From the IMG/VR virus record IMGVR_UViG_3300046536_000190, positions 1 through 33,649 of that record: a DNA stretch of 33,649 nt; one strand, written 5' to 3'. Below are positions 5,043-11,874 of the stretch, piece by piece. The DNA comes from a virus. The translations under genes and the position numbers were made by a program. Numbering within the stretch: position 1 is the first letter of the stretch; each line of letters starts with the position of its first letter. The notes below the pieces were generated by a model. That model was not told the origin of the DNA, searched no databases, and was given only the letters and a program-made list of their open reading frames with translations.

Positions 5043-5794
5043 AGATTGCTGAAGTGTCCGCGCCGGAAGAAACGCGCACCTCGATAGGCGAGCGCTGGGT
5101 AACCTTCGCCAACGACCTGACGCGCGCCGCGCACAAGCTCACGCTCGGCGAAAAGCGGCTCGTTGCGGCCTGCATCGCGCAGGTAAAGTCCGACTCTCCG
5201 GTGCCGACGGCCTCGGAGCGCGACCGGAAGATGTTCACGGTAACCGCTGATCAGTACTGCGAACTCTACGATGTCGAGCGCGAGACAGCGTACGGCCAGA
5301 TGAAGACCAATGCGACGACGCTGTTCGGAAAAGAGATCCACACGGTCAGGCCCGACGGCCGCGCCGGGCGCCGTGTGCGCTGGGTGCAGGAAATCCAGTA
5401 CAACGAGGGCGAGGCCAGCGTGACGCTGATGTGGAGTGACGCACTCTGCCTGGCGCTGTTCAATCTCAAGGACCAGTTCACGACCTACAAGCTCCGGTAC
5501 GCGGCGAATTTGACGTCGAAGTACGCGTGGACGCTGTTCGAGCTGCTCGCCATGTGGCGCCGCCGCGGCAACTTCTCGATCGACGTGGATCAGTTCCGCG
5601 ATAAGCTCGACGTTAAGCCGTCTCAGCGAGCCAACTATAAGGAGCTGCGCACGCGGGTAATCGAACCGGCGGCCAAGGAGATCCACGAGAAGTGCGGCAT
5701 AGTCGTGACGGTCGTCGAAAAGAAGCGCGGCAAGCGTGTGACCGATCTGGCGTTTTCGTGGGAACCCGATCCGCAAGGCACGCTCAACTTCTGA
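5036..5794 (+). CDS. rep: Rep_3-family (RepB/RepA-type) plasmid replication initiator, 252 aa
   Basis: These initiators bind iterons as monomers, melt the adjacent AT-rich DNA and recruit the host replisome. The frame is also open from a TTG at 5024, but ATG 5036 is the natural start. The conserved opening of the first winged-helix domain is clear (AHKLTLGEKRLVAACIAQV, residues 32-50), followed by the central region with the TxYKLRYAANLTSKYAWTLF segment typical of Rep_3 proteins. The second winged-helix domain follows (FSIDVDQFRDKLDV ... YKELRTRVIEPAAKEI), then a basic patch KKRGKR near the C-terminus. Length and domain order agree with theta-replicating plasmid initiators. Iterons, DnaA box and AT-rich DNA lie immediately upstream, and inverted iterons overlap the start, indicating self-repression. 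The phage structural genes begin 110 bp after its stop. Confidence 0.95.
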   Translation: MSEIAEVSAPEETRTSIGERWVTFANDLTRAAHKLTLGEKRLVAACIAQVKSDSPVPTASERDRKMFTVTADQYCELYDVERETAYGQMKTNATTLFGKEIHTVRPDGRAGRRVRWVQEIQYNEGEASVTLMWSDALCLALFNLKDQFTTYKLRYAANLTSKYAWTLFELLAMWRRRGNFSIDVDQFRDKLDVKPSQRANYKELRTRVIEPAAKEIHEKCGIVVTVVEKKRGKRVTDLAFSWEPDPQGTLNF

Positions 5795-5828
5795 GCGTCC
5801 AGGGGTGATAATTGGCATTATGTCAAAT

Positions 5829-5846
5829 CGCCTTCGGGCGCTTTTC
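5829..5846 (+). terminator. Weak terminator-like hairpin after rep
   Basis: CGCC-TTCG-GGCG (5829-5840), a 4-bp stem on a stable TTCG tetraloop, followed by CTTTTC. Short, so probably only partly effective. Confidence 0.4.
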
Positions 5847-5848
5847 CA

Positions 5849-5903
5849 GTAGCCCATTAATCAGCACTCCTGCATAATCGCGCCAACCAACACGGGGTGC
5901 GAT
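5849..5903 (+). promoter_or_regulatory. Leader of the first structural gene, possible late promoter
   Basis: The gap between rep and the first structural gene holds a -10-like CATAAT (5873-5878) without a clear -35 box, as expected if a phage activator is needed. The sequence AACACGGGGTGCGATATGA around the start codon closely matches the leader of the portal gene (AACACACGGGGTGAGGTATA near 11857-11876), and both gaps share a GTAGYCC element about 50 bp upstream of the start. Confidence 0.35.
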
Positions 5904-6311
5904 ATGACGCTCAGCTATTCGAACGAACTGAAGAACGCGCAGCAGGATCTGATCACCACGAAAGTCGGCGCGAACGGCTTCGTGAACTACTACGACGGCG
6001 CCCGGCCGACCAACGCCGACACCGCGGTCACCAGCCAGAACCTGCTCGCGCAGTTCGCGCTCGGCGCGGTGCTCGGCCCCGCCTCGGTGAATGGCGTGCT
6101 CACCGCCTCGGCTATCGCGGACGCGGCCGGCAAGGCCATCGCCGGCACCGGCAAGAGCGCGACGTGGTTCAGCCTGACGAAGGCCGACGGCACGCGGGTG
6201 ATCGACGGCACGCTCGCGCAGTCGGGCGGCGACATCACGATCGACAACCCGAGCATCGCGCAGAACCAGGCCGTCAGCCTGACGAGCCTTACCCTCACGA
6301 ACCCGAACTGA
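5904..6311 (+). CDS. Conserved phage protein, probable beta-rich virion-associated, 135 aa
   Basis: The protein opens MTLSYSNELKNAQQDLITTK and continues with a YYDGARP segment, a small hydrophobic helix block (ASAIADAAGKA), TWFSLTKADGTRVIDGTL and a C-terminal run of beta strands (GDITIDNPSIAQNQAVSLTS). This order is familiar from a family of small phage proteins found among head and tail genes, thought to be virion components but not experimentally assigned as far as I know. ATG 5904 follows GGGG (5894-5897) at good spacing. It is the first gene after the replicon module and marks the change to structural genes. Confidence 0.7.
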   Translation: MTLSYSNELKNAQQDLITTKVGANGFVNYYDGARPTNADTAVTSQNLLAQFALGAVLGPASVNGVLTASAIADAAGKAIAGTGKSATWFSLTKADGTRVIDGTLAQSGGDITIDNPSIAQNQAVSLTSLTLTNPN

Positions 6312-6324
6312 GCCGCAGCTCAGT

Positions 6325-7845
6325 ATGGGCTCCCTGTCGGGATCGACCGCGGCCAGTAGCGCTGCGGTCAACCTCAGCTCGCCCGCGCAGACGGACTGGA
6401 TTCAGTTCCCTCAGAGCGCGACCGCCCCCAACCGCAAGAGCGGGGGCGGCTCGACCATTTCCCTGCCGACCCCGATCGGTACGGGCGTGGCGATCGCCGG
6501 CTACGGCCCCGACGCGCGAAGCCTCACGTGGAGCGACGGCACGCCGGTCGCGAGCGCCACCAGCGCGGACGGGATATTTGCCCCGGCCTCGGGGTCGGCG
6601 GTGGTCGGCAACGGCTTCCAGTTCACCGTACCCGCCGACACGAACCAGCGCACGGTCGTCGTCGCGTGGGGGATATACGGCGGCGACACCGGCGCGAATG
6701 TCGCTGCGGCGAAGCTGGTCGCCACACTCTCGGACGGTAGCGCGACTGCGGTCACGCACACCCCGACGGGCGTCGCGGCCGGGGTAGCCGCCAGCTACCT
6801 GACCACCATCACGTACAGCGCCAACAGCGCGGGTCAGACGCTGAACATCGCGATCACGCTGACGGTCGTCAACGCGGGCGCGGGCAACTACTGCAACCTC
6901 ACGCTGCAGTCGGCGAAGTACCTGACCGCGCTCGCGGCGCGCACCTCGTCGGGCGCGCCGGCCGCGGCCCGCACCACCTCGGCCGGCATGGCGAAGTCGA
7001 AGTCGAAGGCTTCCGGAGCGCTGCACGTCACAGCGGCGAAGTCAGCCGGCGCGGGACATACCAAGGCGCGCGCGAGCGGCGCACTGCACGTTGCGGCATC
7101 GACAGTGAGCGGCGCGGCCCACGCGAAGTCGCGCGCCACCGCCGCGCTCACGGCGCGCGCATCGACCGCGTCAGCAACCTCGCATGTGAAGTCGAGCGCG
7201 CACGGCACCTCCGCCAGCGCCGCGGCGCGCGCGGCCGGCGCGGCACATGTCAGGTCGCGCGCGGCGGGCGCGCTCAACGGCGCCGTTACCCAGGCGGCCG
7301 GCGCGGCACGCGCAAAAGCCGCCGCGCGCGGCACGCTGGCGGCGGCGGCAGATCTCGCGGCAGGCGCCGCCGACGCGCGCGTTGCCACGCACGGCGCGGT
7401 GACGGGCGCCCTCGCCCACTCCATAGGCGAGTCGTTCACTGAGCCGGTGCCGACCGAGCACTCGACGTCGTCGGGCGCGCTGGTCGCCGCGCCTGCCTAC
7501 TCGACCGGCGTCACGCGCACGAAAGCCGCCGCGCACGGCGCGCCCGCCGTCGCACCCACCAGCGCCAGCGGCCACAGCGGCGTCAGGGCGGCTTCGCGCG
7601 CGGCGCTGTCCCAACGTCCCGGCACGGGCGCGGGCGCGGCGCATACGGCCATCTCGTCGGCGGGCGCGGCCACCCCGGCACCCTGCCGCGCGCGCGGCAC
7701 ATCGCGCACGGGCGCTGTGGTCGTCGTGCCCAGCGACACGCGCCGCTCCGCGAGCTTCGAGCCGCGGCAGTCGCGGCAGAGTTTCGAGCCGCGCGCGGCC
7801 ACCGCGACGTACCGACCACGCAATAACAGATCGAGGCTCACATGA
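6325..7845 (+). CDS. Virion-type protein with a beta-rich head and a 21-residue repeat tail, 506 aa
   Basis: Residues 1-210 look like a compact beta-rich domain (DWIQFP, NRKSGGGSTISL, RSLTWSDGTPVAS, TVVVAWGIYGGDTG, AGNYCNLTLQSAKYL). Residues from 219 on are low-complexity and very Ala-rich. They are built of about eleven units of 21 residues with a loose consensus (S/A)xGxxHxKxxAxGAL; one unit is six residues longer. The tail ends in two SFEPR copies and a basic end (YRPRNNRSRL). Such an Ala/His/Lys repeat could form a fibrous helix or bind DNA. No family is recognised. It stands 13 bp after the previous gene and overlaps the next start (ATGA, 7842). A surface fibre, internal head protein or scaffold-like role are all possible. 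Confidence 0.7.
   Translation: MGSLSGSTAASSAAVNLSSPAQTDWIQFPQSATAPNRKSGGGSTISLPTPIGTGVAIAGYGPDARSLTWSDGTPVASATSADGIFAPASGSAVVGNGFQFTVPADTNQRTVVVAWGIYGGDTGANVAAAKLVATLSDGSATAVTHTPTGVAAGVAASYLTTITYSANSAGQTLNIAITLTVVNAGAGNYCNLTLQSAKYLTALAARTSSGAPAAARTTSAGMAKSKSKASGALHVTAAKSAGAGHTKARASGALHVAASTVSGAAHAKSRATAALTARASTASATSHVKSSAHGTSASAAARAAGAAHVRSRAAGALNGAVTQAAGAARAKAAARGTLAAAADLAAGAADARVATHGAVTGALAHSIGESFTEPVPTEHSTSSGALVAAPAYSTGVTRTKAAAHGAPAVAPTSASGHSGVRAASRAALSQRPGTGAGAAHTAISSAGAATPAPCRARGTSRTGAVVVVPSDTRRSASFEPRQSRQSFEPRAATATYRPRNNRSRLT
6979..7752 (+). repeat. 63-bp degenerate coding repeats (21 aa each), about 11-12 copies
   Basis: In-frame units start at 6979, 7042, 7105, 7168, 7231, 7294, 7357, 7420 (81 bp, with an 18-bp insertion), 7501, 7564, 7627 and 7690 (last one degenerate). 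The period is strict while the sequence has drifted, indicating old duplications kept in register at protein level. Confidence 0.75.
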
Positions 7846-8135
7846 GCACCAACGCACCTACCCTGCTGGACCCGAAAGATCCGGCGGAGACGACCGACTA
7901 CGAGTTCGACTTTTCGACGCTGCTCGCGAGCGACGAGAACATCGTGAGCTACGACCTGGAGACGCCGGATGACCTGACCAAGGTGGGCGACAGTCAGGAC
8001 GGCAAGGTGATCACCGCCTACTACTCGGGCGGCATCGACGGCGCCACGTACCGTCCGCGCTGCAAGATCACGACCGACTCGGCCACCCCGCGCGTGATCG
8101 TGCGCAGCCTGGCCTTCCGGTGTGAGAAGCTGTAG
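7842..8135 (+). CDS. Small phage structural-type protein, 97 aa
   Basis: It opens with LLDPKDPAETTDYEFDFSTLL and continues with a strand-rich core (ITAYYSGGIDGATYRPRCKI, VIVRSLAFRCEKL). The DPKDPxExxDYxxDxS start and the SGGxDGxxYxxxxxI middle are typical of a small beta-sandwich phage protein family usually encoded among virion genes and sometimes labelled fibre-tail adaptor. It overlaps the previous gene by four bases, so synthesis of the two is probably coupled. Whether it attaches the repeat protein to the virion is conjecture. Confidence 0.7.
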   Translation: MSTNAPTLLDPKDPAETTDYEFDFSTLLASDENIVSYDLETPDDLTKVGDSQDGKVITAYYSGGIDGATYRPRCKITTDSATPRVIVRSLAFRCEKL

Positions 8136-8170
8136 ACTCCGCTCACTTCCAATAACTCTACGGGTTGAAT

Positions 8171-8755
8171 ATGGACTGGCTCCCAACAGTGACCGCATCG
8201 GCTGCGCTCGCCGCGTCAGTAGCTGCACTCGTCGGCTCGCGGCTCTACTCTCGCAAGCTGGAGCACGCGATGGCGGGGATTCTTCAGGCACGCTACACGC
8301 ACCCCGAGGATCTGGCGGCAGCGCTGAGTGAAGCCGAGGACGCGTTCCCGGAACTCGCACCACTTCAGCTGGTGAGTTACAGGACGGGAGAGCCCGTAGA
8401 GCGACGCGATGTGCTGGGTCACCAGCCGCTGCCCGGCACGGAGATGCCGCCCCCACCGATGCCCAAGGCCAAGCTCGCGCCTGACCAGGACGGCAAAACG
8501 ATCGGGTCTTGCAAGGCCCGGTTTAGCGACCACATGAACACCCCGTTTGGCGAACCGCCGATTGTCAAGGCGAAGACCTCGGCCGCCGATCCGCTCGTCT
8601 CAGCCGCACACAGAGGGGTGCTAGACACCGTCTACGAAGGACCGATCGAGGGTCTGATTGACTCGCGCAGCGCCGCCGAGGCCGCGAAAGACCTGCCCTA
8701 CGAGAAAGAAGTGCTCCGAGTCCTCGTGAAGCACGGACTGATCACCAAGCCATGA
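8171..8755 (+). CDS. Membrane-anchored hypothetical protein, 194 aa
   Basis: ATG 8171 is preferred to the TTG at 8165. A hydrophobic N-terminal segment (residues about 6-23, TASAALAASVAALVG) followed by RLYSRK suggests one membrane anchor with the rest in the cytoplasm. A proline-rich linker (PLPGTEMPPPPMPKAKLAP) separates it from a helical C-terminal part (LPYEKEVLRVLVKHGLI). The gene sits where lambda-type phages carry the terminase small subunit, but I see no helix-turn-helix and the membrane segment argues against that. Its stop overlaps the next small gene. Function unknown. Confidence 0.65.
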   Translation: MDWLPTVTASAALAASVAALVGSRLYSRKLEHAMAGILQARYTHPEDLAAALSEAEDAFPELAPLQLVSYRTGEPVERRDVLGHQPLPGTEMPPPPMPKAKLAPDQDGKTIGSCKARFSDHMNTPFGEPPIVKAKTSAADPLVSAAHRGVLDTVYEGPIEGLIDSRSAAEAAKDLPYEKEVLRVLVKHGLITKP

Positions 8756-8841
8756 ACCCCCTGCTCGTCTACTGGCTCTGGTGCGCGGTGTTTCTCACCC
8801 CGCGCGCGCCTTCTGACGCCCAAAAAGATAAGGAATCCTGA
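8752..8841 (+). CDS. 29-aa hydrophobic peptide directly before the terminase gene
   Basis: ATG 8752 overlaps the upstream stop (ATGA), and the TGA at 8839-8841 abuts the terminase ATG. The peptide MNPLLVYWLWCAVFLTPRAP continues into a charged tail (QKDKES). The hydrophobic part (residues 3-16) is just long enough to insert in a membrane. The terminase ribosome site (AAGGAA) lies inside its end, so it may mainly couple translation. Confidence 0.4.
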   Translation: MNPLLVYWLWCAVFLTPRAPSDAQKDKES

Positions 8842-10572
8842 ATGCCGTCCGGACGCAAGCCCAACACCGAGTGGGTGATGGACGAGTCGAGCGTGTTCGA
8901 CCGCATGCAGATGGCGGTCGGCACCAGCTTTTCGCACGACGCCGTCCCGAAGTGGATCGAAGAAAACACGTACATCGGCGGCAAGAAGTACAGCTTCGTC
9001 GACCACGAGTACCAGCTCAAGATCCTCGCCTCGCGCAAGCCCGAGCAGTACACGAAGAAGTGCTCGCAGCTGGGGATCTCCGAGCTGAAGGTACGGCGTG
9101 TGCTCGCGCTGTGCTACATGATCCCGCACTTCTCCGCGATCCTGACGCTGCCCACATCGAACTTCGCCTCGATGTTCGCCAAGACCCGGATCGACCCGGT
9201 GATCCGTGAGAGTGAGCCTCTACGGGAGGCGGTCGTCGGCAACAACGACAGCACCGAGCTGAAGCAGATCGGCAGTTCGTTGCTCTACATTCGCGGCACA
9301 TTCACGCAGAACGCGGCGATCTCGGTGCCAGCCGACATGCTGCTGCACGACGAGGTGGACTTTTCGGATCAGGACGCGCTCACCAGCTTCCAGTCGCGGC
9401 TCACGCACTCGAAGCTGAAGTGGAAAATGAAGACGAGCACGCCGACCGTGCCGCGCTATGGGATCGACGACGAGTTCGCCAACAGCAACCGCTGGTTCAA
9501 CTTTGTGCGCTGCTGCCACTGCAACCACCAGTTCATCCCGAGCTACCAGGAGCACGTGGTGGTTCCCGGCTTTCACGGCGACATCTTCTCGCTGGACAAG
9601 ACGAAGCTGCCGCGCACGCGCTGGCGAGAGGCGTACCTGGCCTGCCCCAAGTGCAAAAAGCAGCCCGACCTGAGCATGGACTTTCGCGAGTGGGTCTGCG
9701 AGAACCCGGACGAGCAGCACAACGCCGACGGCACGCAGCTCTCCCCGTTCGACGCGCCGGGCTTCATCACCGTGCAGGATCTGATGCTCTCGCGCACGGG
9801 CTACAAGCGGCTGACAGACTTCAAGAACTTCGGGCTCGGGCAGACCGACGAGGATGAGCTGAGCGGCATCCAGCTGGCCGACCTCGACATGATGCAGATG
9901 GTCTACCTGCCCGGGCTGGTAGGTTGCGTGCTGGGCATCGATATGGGTACGACCTGCCACGTGTCCGAGTGCTATATCGACGCAGGTAACCACCTGATGC
10001 AGCGGCGCGTGCACCGCATCAACTACAAGGAACTGGACGTCGAGCTGGCGAAGATCGTCCAACGCTGCAAGCCGATTGTAATGGTGATGGACTCGCAGCC
10101 GTACACCGAGACGGTCTACCGGCTCCAGCAGAAGTACAAGAACCTCTACGCGTCCGTCTACGTCAGGGCCAAGGGCATGCGGCCGTACCGGCTGCTCGAC
10201 GAGGAGGAGGACAAGGTCGACGCGCTGTTCGACGAGCGGCAGATCAACGTCAACCGGAACATCGCGCTCGACTTCCTGATGGAGGACATCCGCGCCGGCG
10301 TCGTGGGCAACGACCCGATGCAGCCCGAGGAAGATCTGCAGGAATTCCGCGACCACATGCGCGACATGCGCCGCGTGCGGATGGAAGGCGGCAAGAACCA
10401 GCCCGACATGGATCTGTTCCAGTGGGTGAAATCGAAAGTGGAGATCGACCACATGCACCACGCACTGCTCTACGCATGGGTGGCCTCGAAGCTGCGCCTT
10501 GCCGCGCGCCCGATAATTCAGGTGTCCAGCCTCGCGTTCATGTCCCGGATGCGCCTGAAGACCACCATCTGA
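8842..10572 (+). CDS. Terminase large subunit, lambda gpA-like (GpA family), 576 aa
   Basis: The large terminase packages DNA into the prohead using an ATPase domain and cuts it with a nuclease domain. The ATPase part has a P-loop-like CSQLGISE at residues 74-81, which lacks the usual Lys-Thr/Ser pair and so is deviant, and Walker B MLLHDE at 166-171 (D170, E171). Cysteines C224, C225, C227 and C268, C271 (RCCHC, CPKC) form a likely zinc-binding insert as in gpA relatives. The nuclease part shows an RNase H-like strand LGIDMG with D367, MVMDSQ with D417 and a late DHMHHALLYAW segment. Length and order match the family. The ribosome site AAGGAA is 7-8 bp upstream. Confidence 0.92.
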   Translation: MPSGRKPNTEWVMDESSVFDRMQMAVGTSFSHDAVPKWIEENTYIGGKKYSFVDHEYQLKILASRKPEQYTKKCSQLGISELKVRRVLALCYMIPHFSAILTLPTSNFASMFAKTRIDPVIRESEPLREAVVGNNDSTELKQIGSSLLYIRGTFTQNAAISVPADMLLHDEVDFSDQDALTSFQSRLTHSKLKWKMKTSTPTVPRYGIDDEFANSNRWFNFVRCCHCNHQFIPSYQEHVVVPGFHGDIFSLDKTKLPRTRWREAYLACPKCKKQPDLSMDFREWVCENPDEQHNADGTQLSPFDAPGFITVQDLMLSRTGYKRLTDFKNFGLGQTDEDELSGIQLADLDMMQMVYLPGLVGCVLGIDMGTTCHVSECYIDAGNHLMQRRVHRINYKELDVELAKIVQRCKPIVMVMDSQPYTETVYRLQQKYKNLYASVYVRAKGMRPYRLLDEEEDKVDALFDERQINVNRNIALDFLMEDIRAGVVGNDPMQPEEDLQEFRDHMRDMRRVRMEGGKNQPDMDLFQWVKSKVEIDHMHHALLYAWVASKLRLAARPIIQVSSLAFMSRMRLKTTI

Positions 10573-10704
10573 GAACGAGACGCAATCCCCCCAGAAAATG
10601 GGGGAGTCTCACGTGAGACGAATGTATCGAACAGTAACAAGGGTGGATTAATGCGCGGCGGTCGCTTAAAAATACGCGACGAGTCCTGCCCACCGGAGGG
10701 TGCC
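10573..10704. other. Post-terminase gap with a G/C hairpin and a perfect 14-bp palindrome
   Basis: A C-tract pairs with a G-tract across AGAAAAT (about 10587-10604). Right after it lies the perfect palindrome GTCTCACGTGAGAC (10606-10619). There is no T-tract, so this is not a standard terminator. A frame starting at ATG 10651 reads into the next gene, but a better start exists at 10705. Confidence 0.5.
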
Positions 10705-10926
10705 ATGTCCGCTGCAGAGCGTTTTGACGCTGCCCTGAAAGGTTTCCGGCACACGCTGGAGCTGCTGGACGAGCCGGGCCACTTCACGCGGCCGGTTCAC
10801 CAGCGACCGGCGACTGCGCGACGCCTGCATATCGCGCGCCTGCTTTTACGCGCCGAGCGTGGCGTGCCCAACACAGAGCCCGACTACAACCCGGCATACT
10901 TCGTAGACGAGTTGGATCACCACTAG
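10705..10926 (+). CDS. Small hypothetical protein, 73 aa
   Basis: The ATG at 10705 is preceded by GGAGGG (10695-10700), clearly better than the upstream in-frame ATG 10651. The protein is helical in its first half (MSAAERFDAALKGFRHTLEL) with a basic middle (ATARRLHIARLLLRAERG) and an acidic C-terminus. In lambda a small head-tail connector gene (W) lies between terminase and portal; position and size are compatible, but I see no sequence similarity that I can name. A strong terminator follows. Confidence 0.6.
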   Translation: MSAAERFDAALKGFRHTLELLDEPGHFTRPVHQRPATARRLHIARLLLRAERGVPNTEPDYNPAYFVDELDHH

Positions 10927-10980
10927 TCAGTCCCGCCCAGAAAAACCCCCGCAATCGCTCACTGGTCCGAGTGATTTTCT

Positions 10981-11009
10981 AGCCCGCAGAGCGATCTGCG
11001 GGCTTTTTT
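10981..11009 (+). terminator. Strong rho-independent terminator
   Basis: A perfect 10-bp stem (AGCCCGCAGA 10981-10990, TCTGCGGGCT 10995-11004) on a GCGA tetraloop, followed by a T run to 11009. Confidence 0.92.
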
Positions 11010-11079
11010 AATTCCGCTTCGATTAGAATTCCGCTGCTGGCCGCTCCCGGCACCCACCCTAAAAGATAAGGATTCCGAA

Positions 11080-11442
11080 ATGAAAGTCTCCCTGGCACTC
11101 GCCCTCACCCAAGTCGCGTTCGGCTCCATCGGCCTGTCGGACGACACCGTCGCCGGCAAGCTGCGCGTCTCGCTCTACACCACCGACCGCGCGACCGTGG
11201 TCGCCACGCAGGACATCGACGACAGCAACGGCAACTCGGTCGCCGTGTTCGAAGGCATCGCCGCCGGCACCTACATCGGCGTCGCCCAGCGCCTGACCGG
11301 CGACGACACGCAGGCCAACCTCGGCTCGCCGTTCGAGCTGAGCTTCGCTGTCGACGAGGTGAGCCCGCCGGCTCCGAAGACCTTCGGCCAGCCGAGCGGC
11401 CTGAGCGTGACCGTCGAGGCCGACGCTGCGGCGACCGCCTGA
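11080..11442 (+). CDS. Hypothetical beta-rich protein, 120 aa
   Basis: The sequence alternates short strands: GKLRVSLYTTDRATVVATQD, VAVFEGIAAGTYIGVAQRL, FELSFAVDEV, GLSVTVEADA. The pattern and the phrase FEGIAAGTY resemble small Ig-like or Cna-B-like beta sandwiches, which phages often use as capsid or tail decorations. It is cysteine-free and acidic. The first residues are hydrophobic but lack the charge pattern of a signal peptide. A ribosome site (AAGGA) precedes the ATG. A TAGAAT box at 11024-11029 could be a promoter element after the upstream terminator, though no -35 box is clear. Confidence 0.6.
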   Translation: MKVSLALALTQVAFGSIGLSDDTVAGKLRVSLYTTDRATVVATQDIDDSNGNSVAVFEGIAAGTYIGVAQRLTGDDTQANLGSPFELSFAVDEVSPPAPKTFGQPSGLSVTVEADAAATA

Positions 11443-11574
11443 ATGATCACGCGGCTGCTGCTCGCTCTCCTGCGATACATCCTCGGCAGAGGTGGGCGAG
11501 GAAAGCGTCAGCACCCTGCTCGCACCTTCGGCCAGCCGGTAGGCGCGAAGGTGCAGGTCGAAAAGGATGTTTGA
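11443..11574 (+). CDS. Short basic peptide, 43 aa
   Basis: ATG 11443 immediately follows the previous stop. The peptide starts with an amphipathic or hydrophobic helix (MITRLLLALLRYILG) and continues as a highly basic chain (RGGRGKRQHPART). It could be membrane-active or RNA/DNA-binding. It repeats the words TFGQP seen near the end of the upstream protein (KTFGQPSG), which may be coincidence or a sign that the frame derives from a partial duplication. Its stop overlaps the TTGACA box of the next promoter. Confidence 0.35.
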   Translation: MITRLLLALLRYILGRGGRGKRQHPARTFGQPVGAKVQVEKDV

Positions 11575-11599
11575 CATAGATCGTCAGGACGACTAACCT
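11571..11599 (+). promoter_or_regulatory. Putative sigma70 promoter with consensus -35
   Basis: A perfect TTGACA (11571-11576), a 17-bp spacer and TAACCT (11594-11599), which keeps the three most conserved -10 bases. Expected start near 11606, in a gene-free segment. Confidence 0.55.
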
Positions 11600-11605
11600 C
11601 CGGGG

Positions 11606-11808
11606 GTCACGACTGGCCCACCCGGTCGCCAGAATCAGAATACCGGTCAAGCAGTAAGCGCAACCCCCAGCGCACCTCGAAGTCAAGGTCGTTGAAGCAG
11701 GGCGACCTGTATCGCAGATCCCCGGTCTGCGGTATGCAGTGCTCGTGGAAGTGAGTCCATGTTCGGCCCCGACGCCGCGTATCGAAAGGTGCGCGGCGTC
11801 TCTCTTTT
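11606..11808 (+). ncRNA. Candidate small RNA of about 200 nt between terminase region and portal
   Basis: The segment has a promoter just upstream, no gene, and a strong terminator at its end. Two internal hairpins are visible: AGGTCG/CGACCT (11686-11708) and CGCAGA/TCTGCG (11713-11731). The terminator lies before the portal leader, so a transcript from this promoter would be mostly a short RNA with some read-through into the portal gene. An attenuated leader is the main alternative. No known RNA family is recognised. Confidence 0.4.
11771..11808 (+). terminator. Rho-independent terminator before the portal gene
   Basis: A 9-bp perfect stem (GACGCCGCG 11771-11779, CGCGGCGTC 11792-11800), a 12-nt loop and TCTCTTTT tail. 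Confidence 0.85.
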
Positions 11809-11874
11809 CAGCGGCTTTCTTGCGTAGTCCTAACTAATCCAGTAAATTTCGGCTCAACACACGGGGTGAGGTAT

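Noticed and set aside
9220-10461. 413-codon minus-strand frame opposite the terminase
   Set aside because: Same GC-driven shadow effect. The plus strand encodes a terminase with Walker B, zinc cysteines and nuclease motifs.
10651-10704. Upstream in-frame ATG for the 73-aa gene
   Set aside because: ATG 10705 has GGAGGG at ideal spacing, while the 18-codon extension (MRGGRLKIRDESCPPEGA) has only a weak site.
11575-11770. Possible second tRNA in the gap before the portal gene
   Set aside because: The hairpins do not form a cloverleaf and no T-arm sequence (GTTCGA-type) is present.
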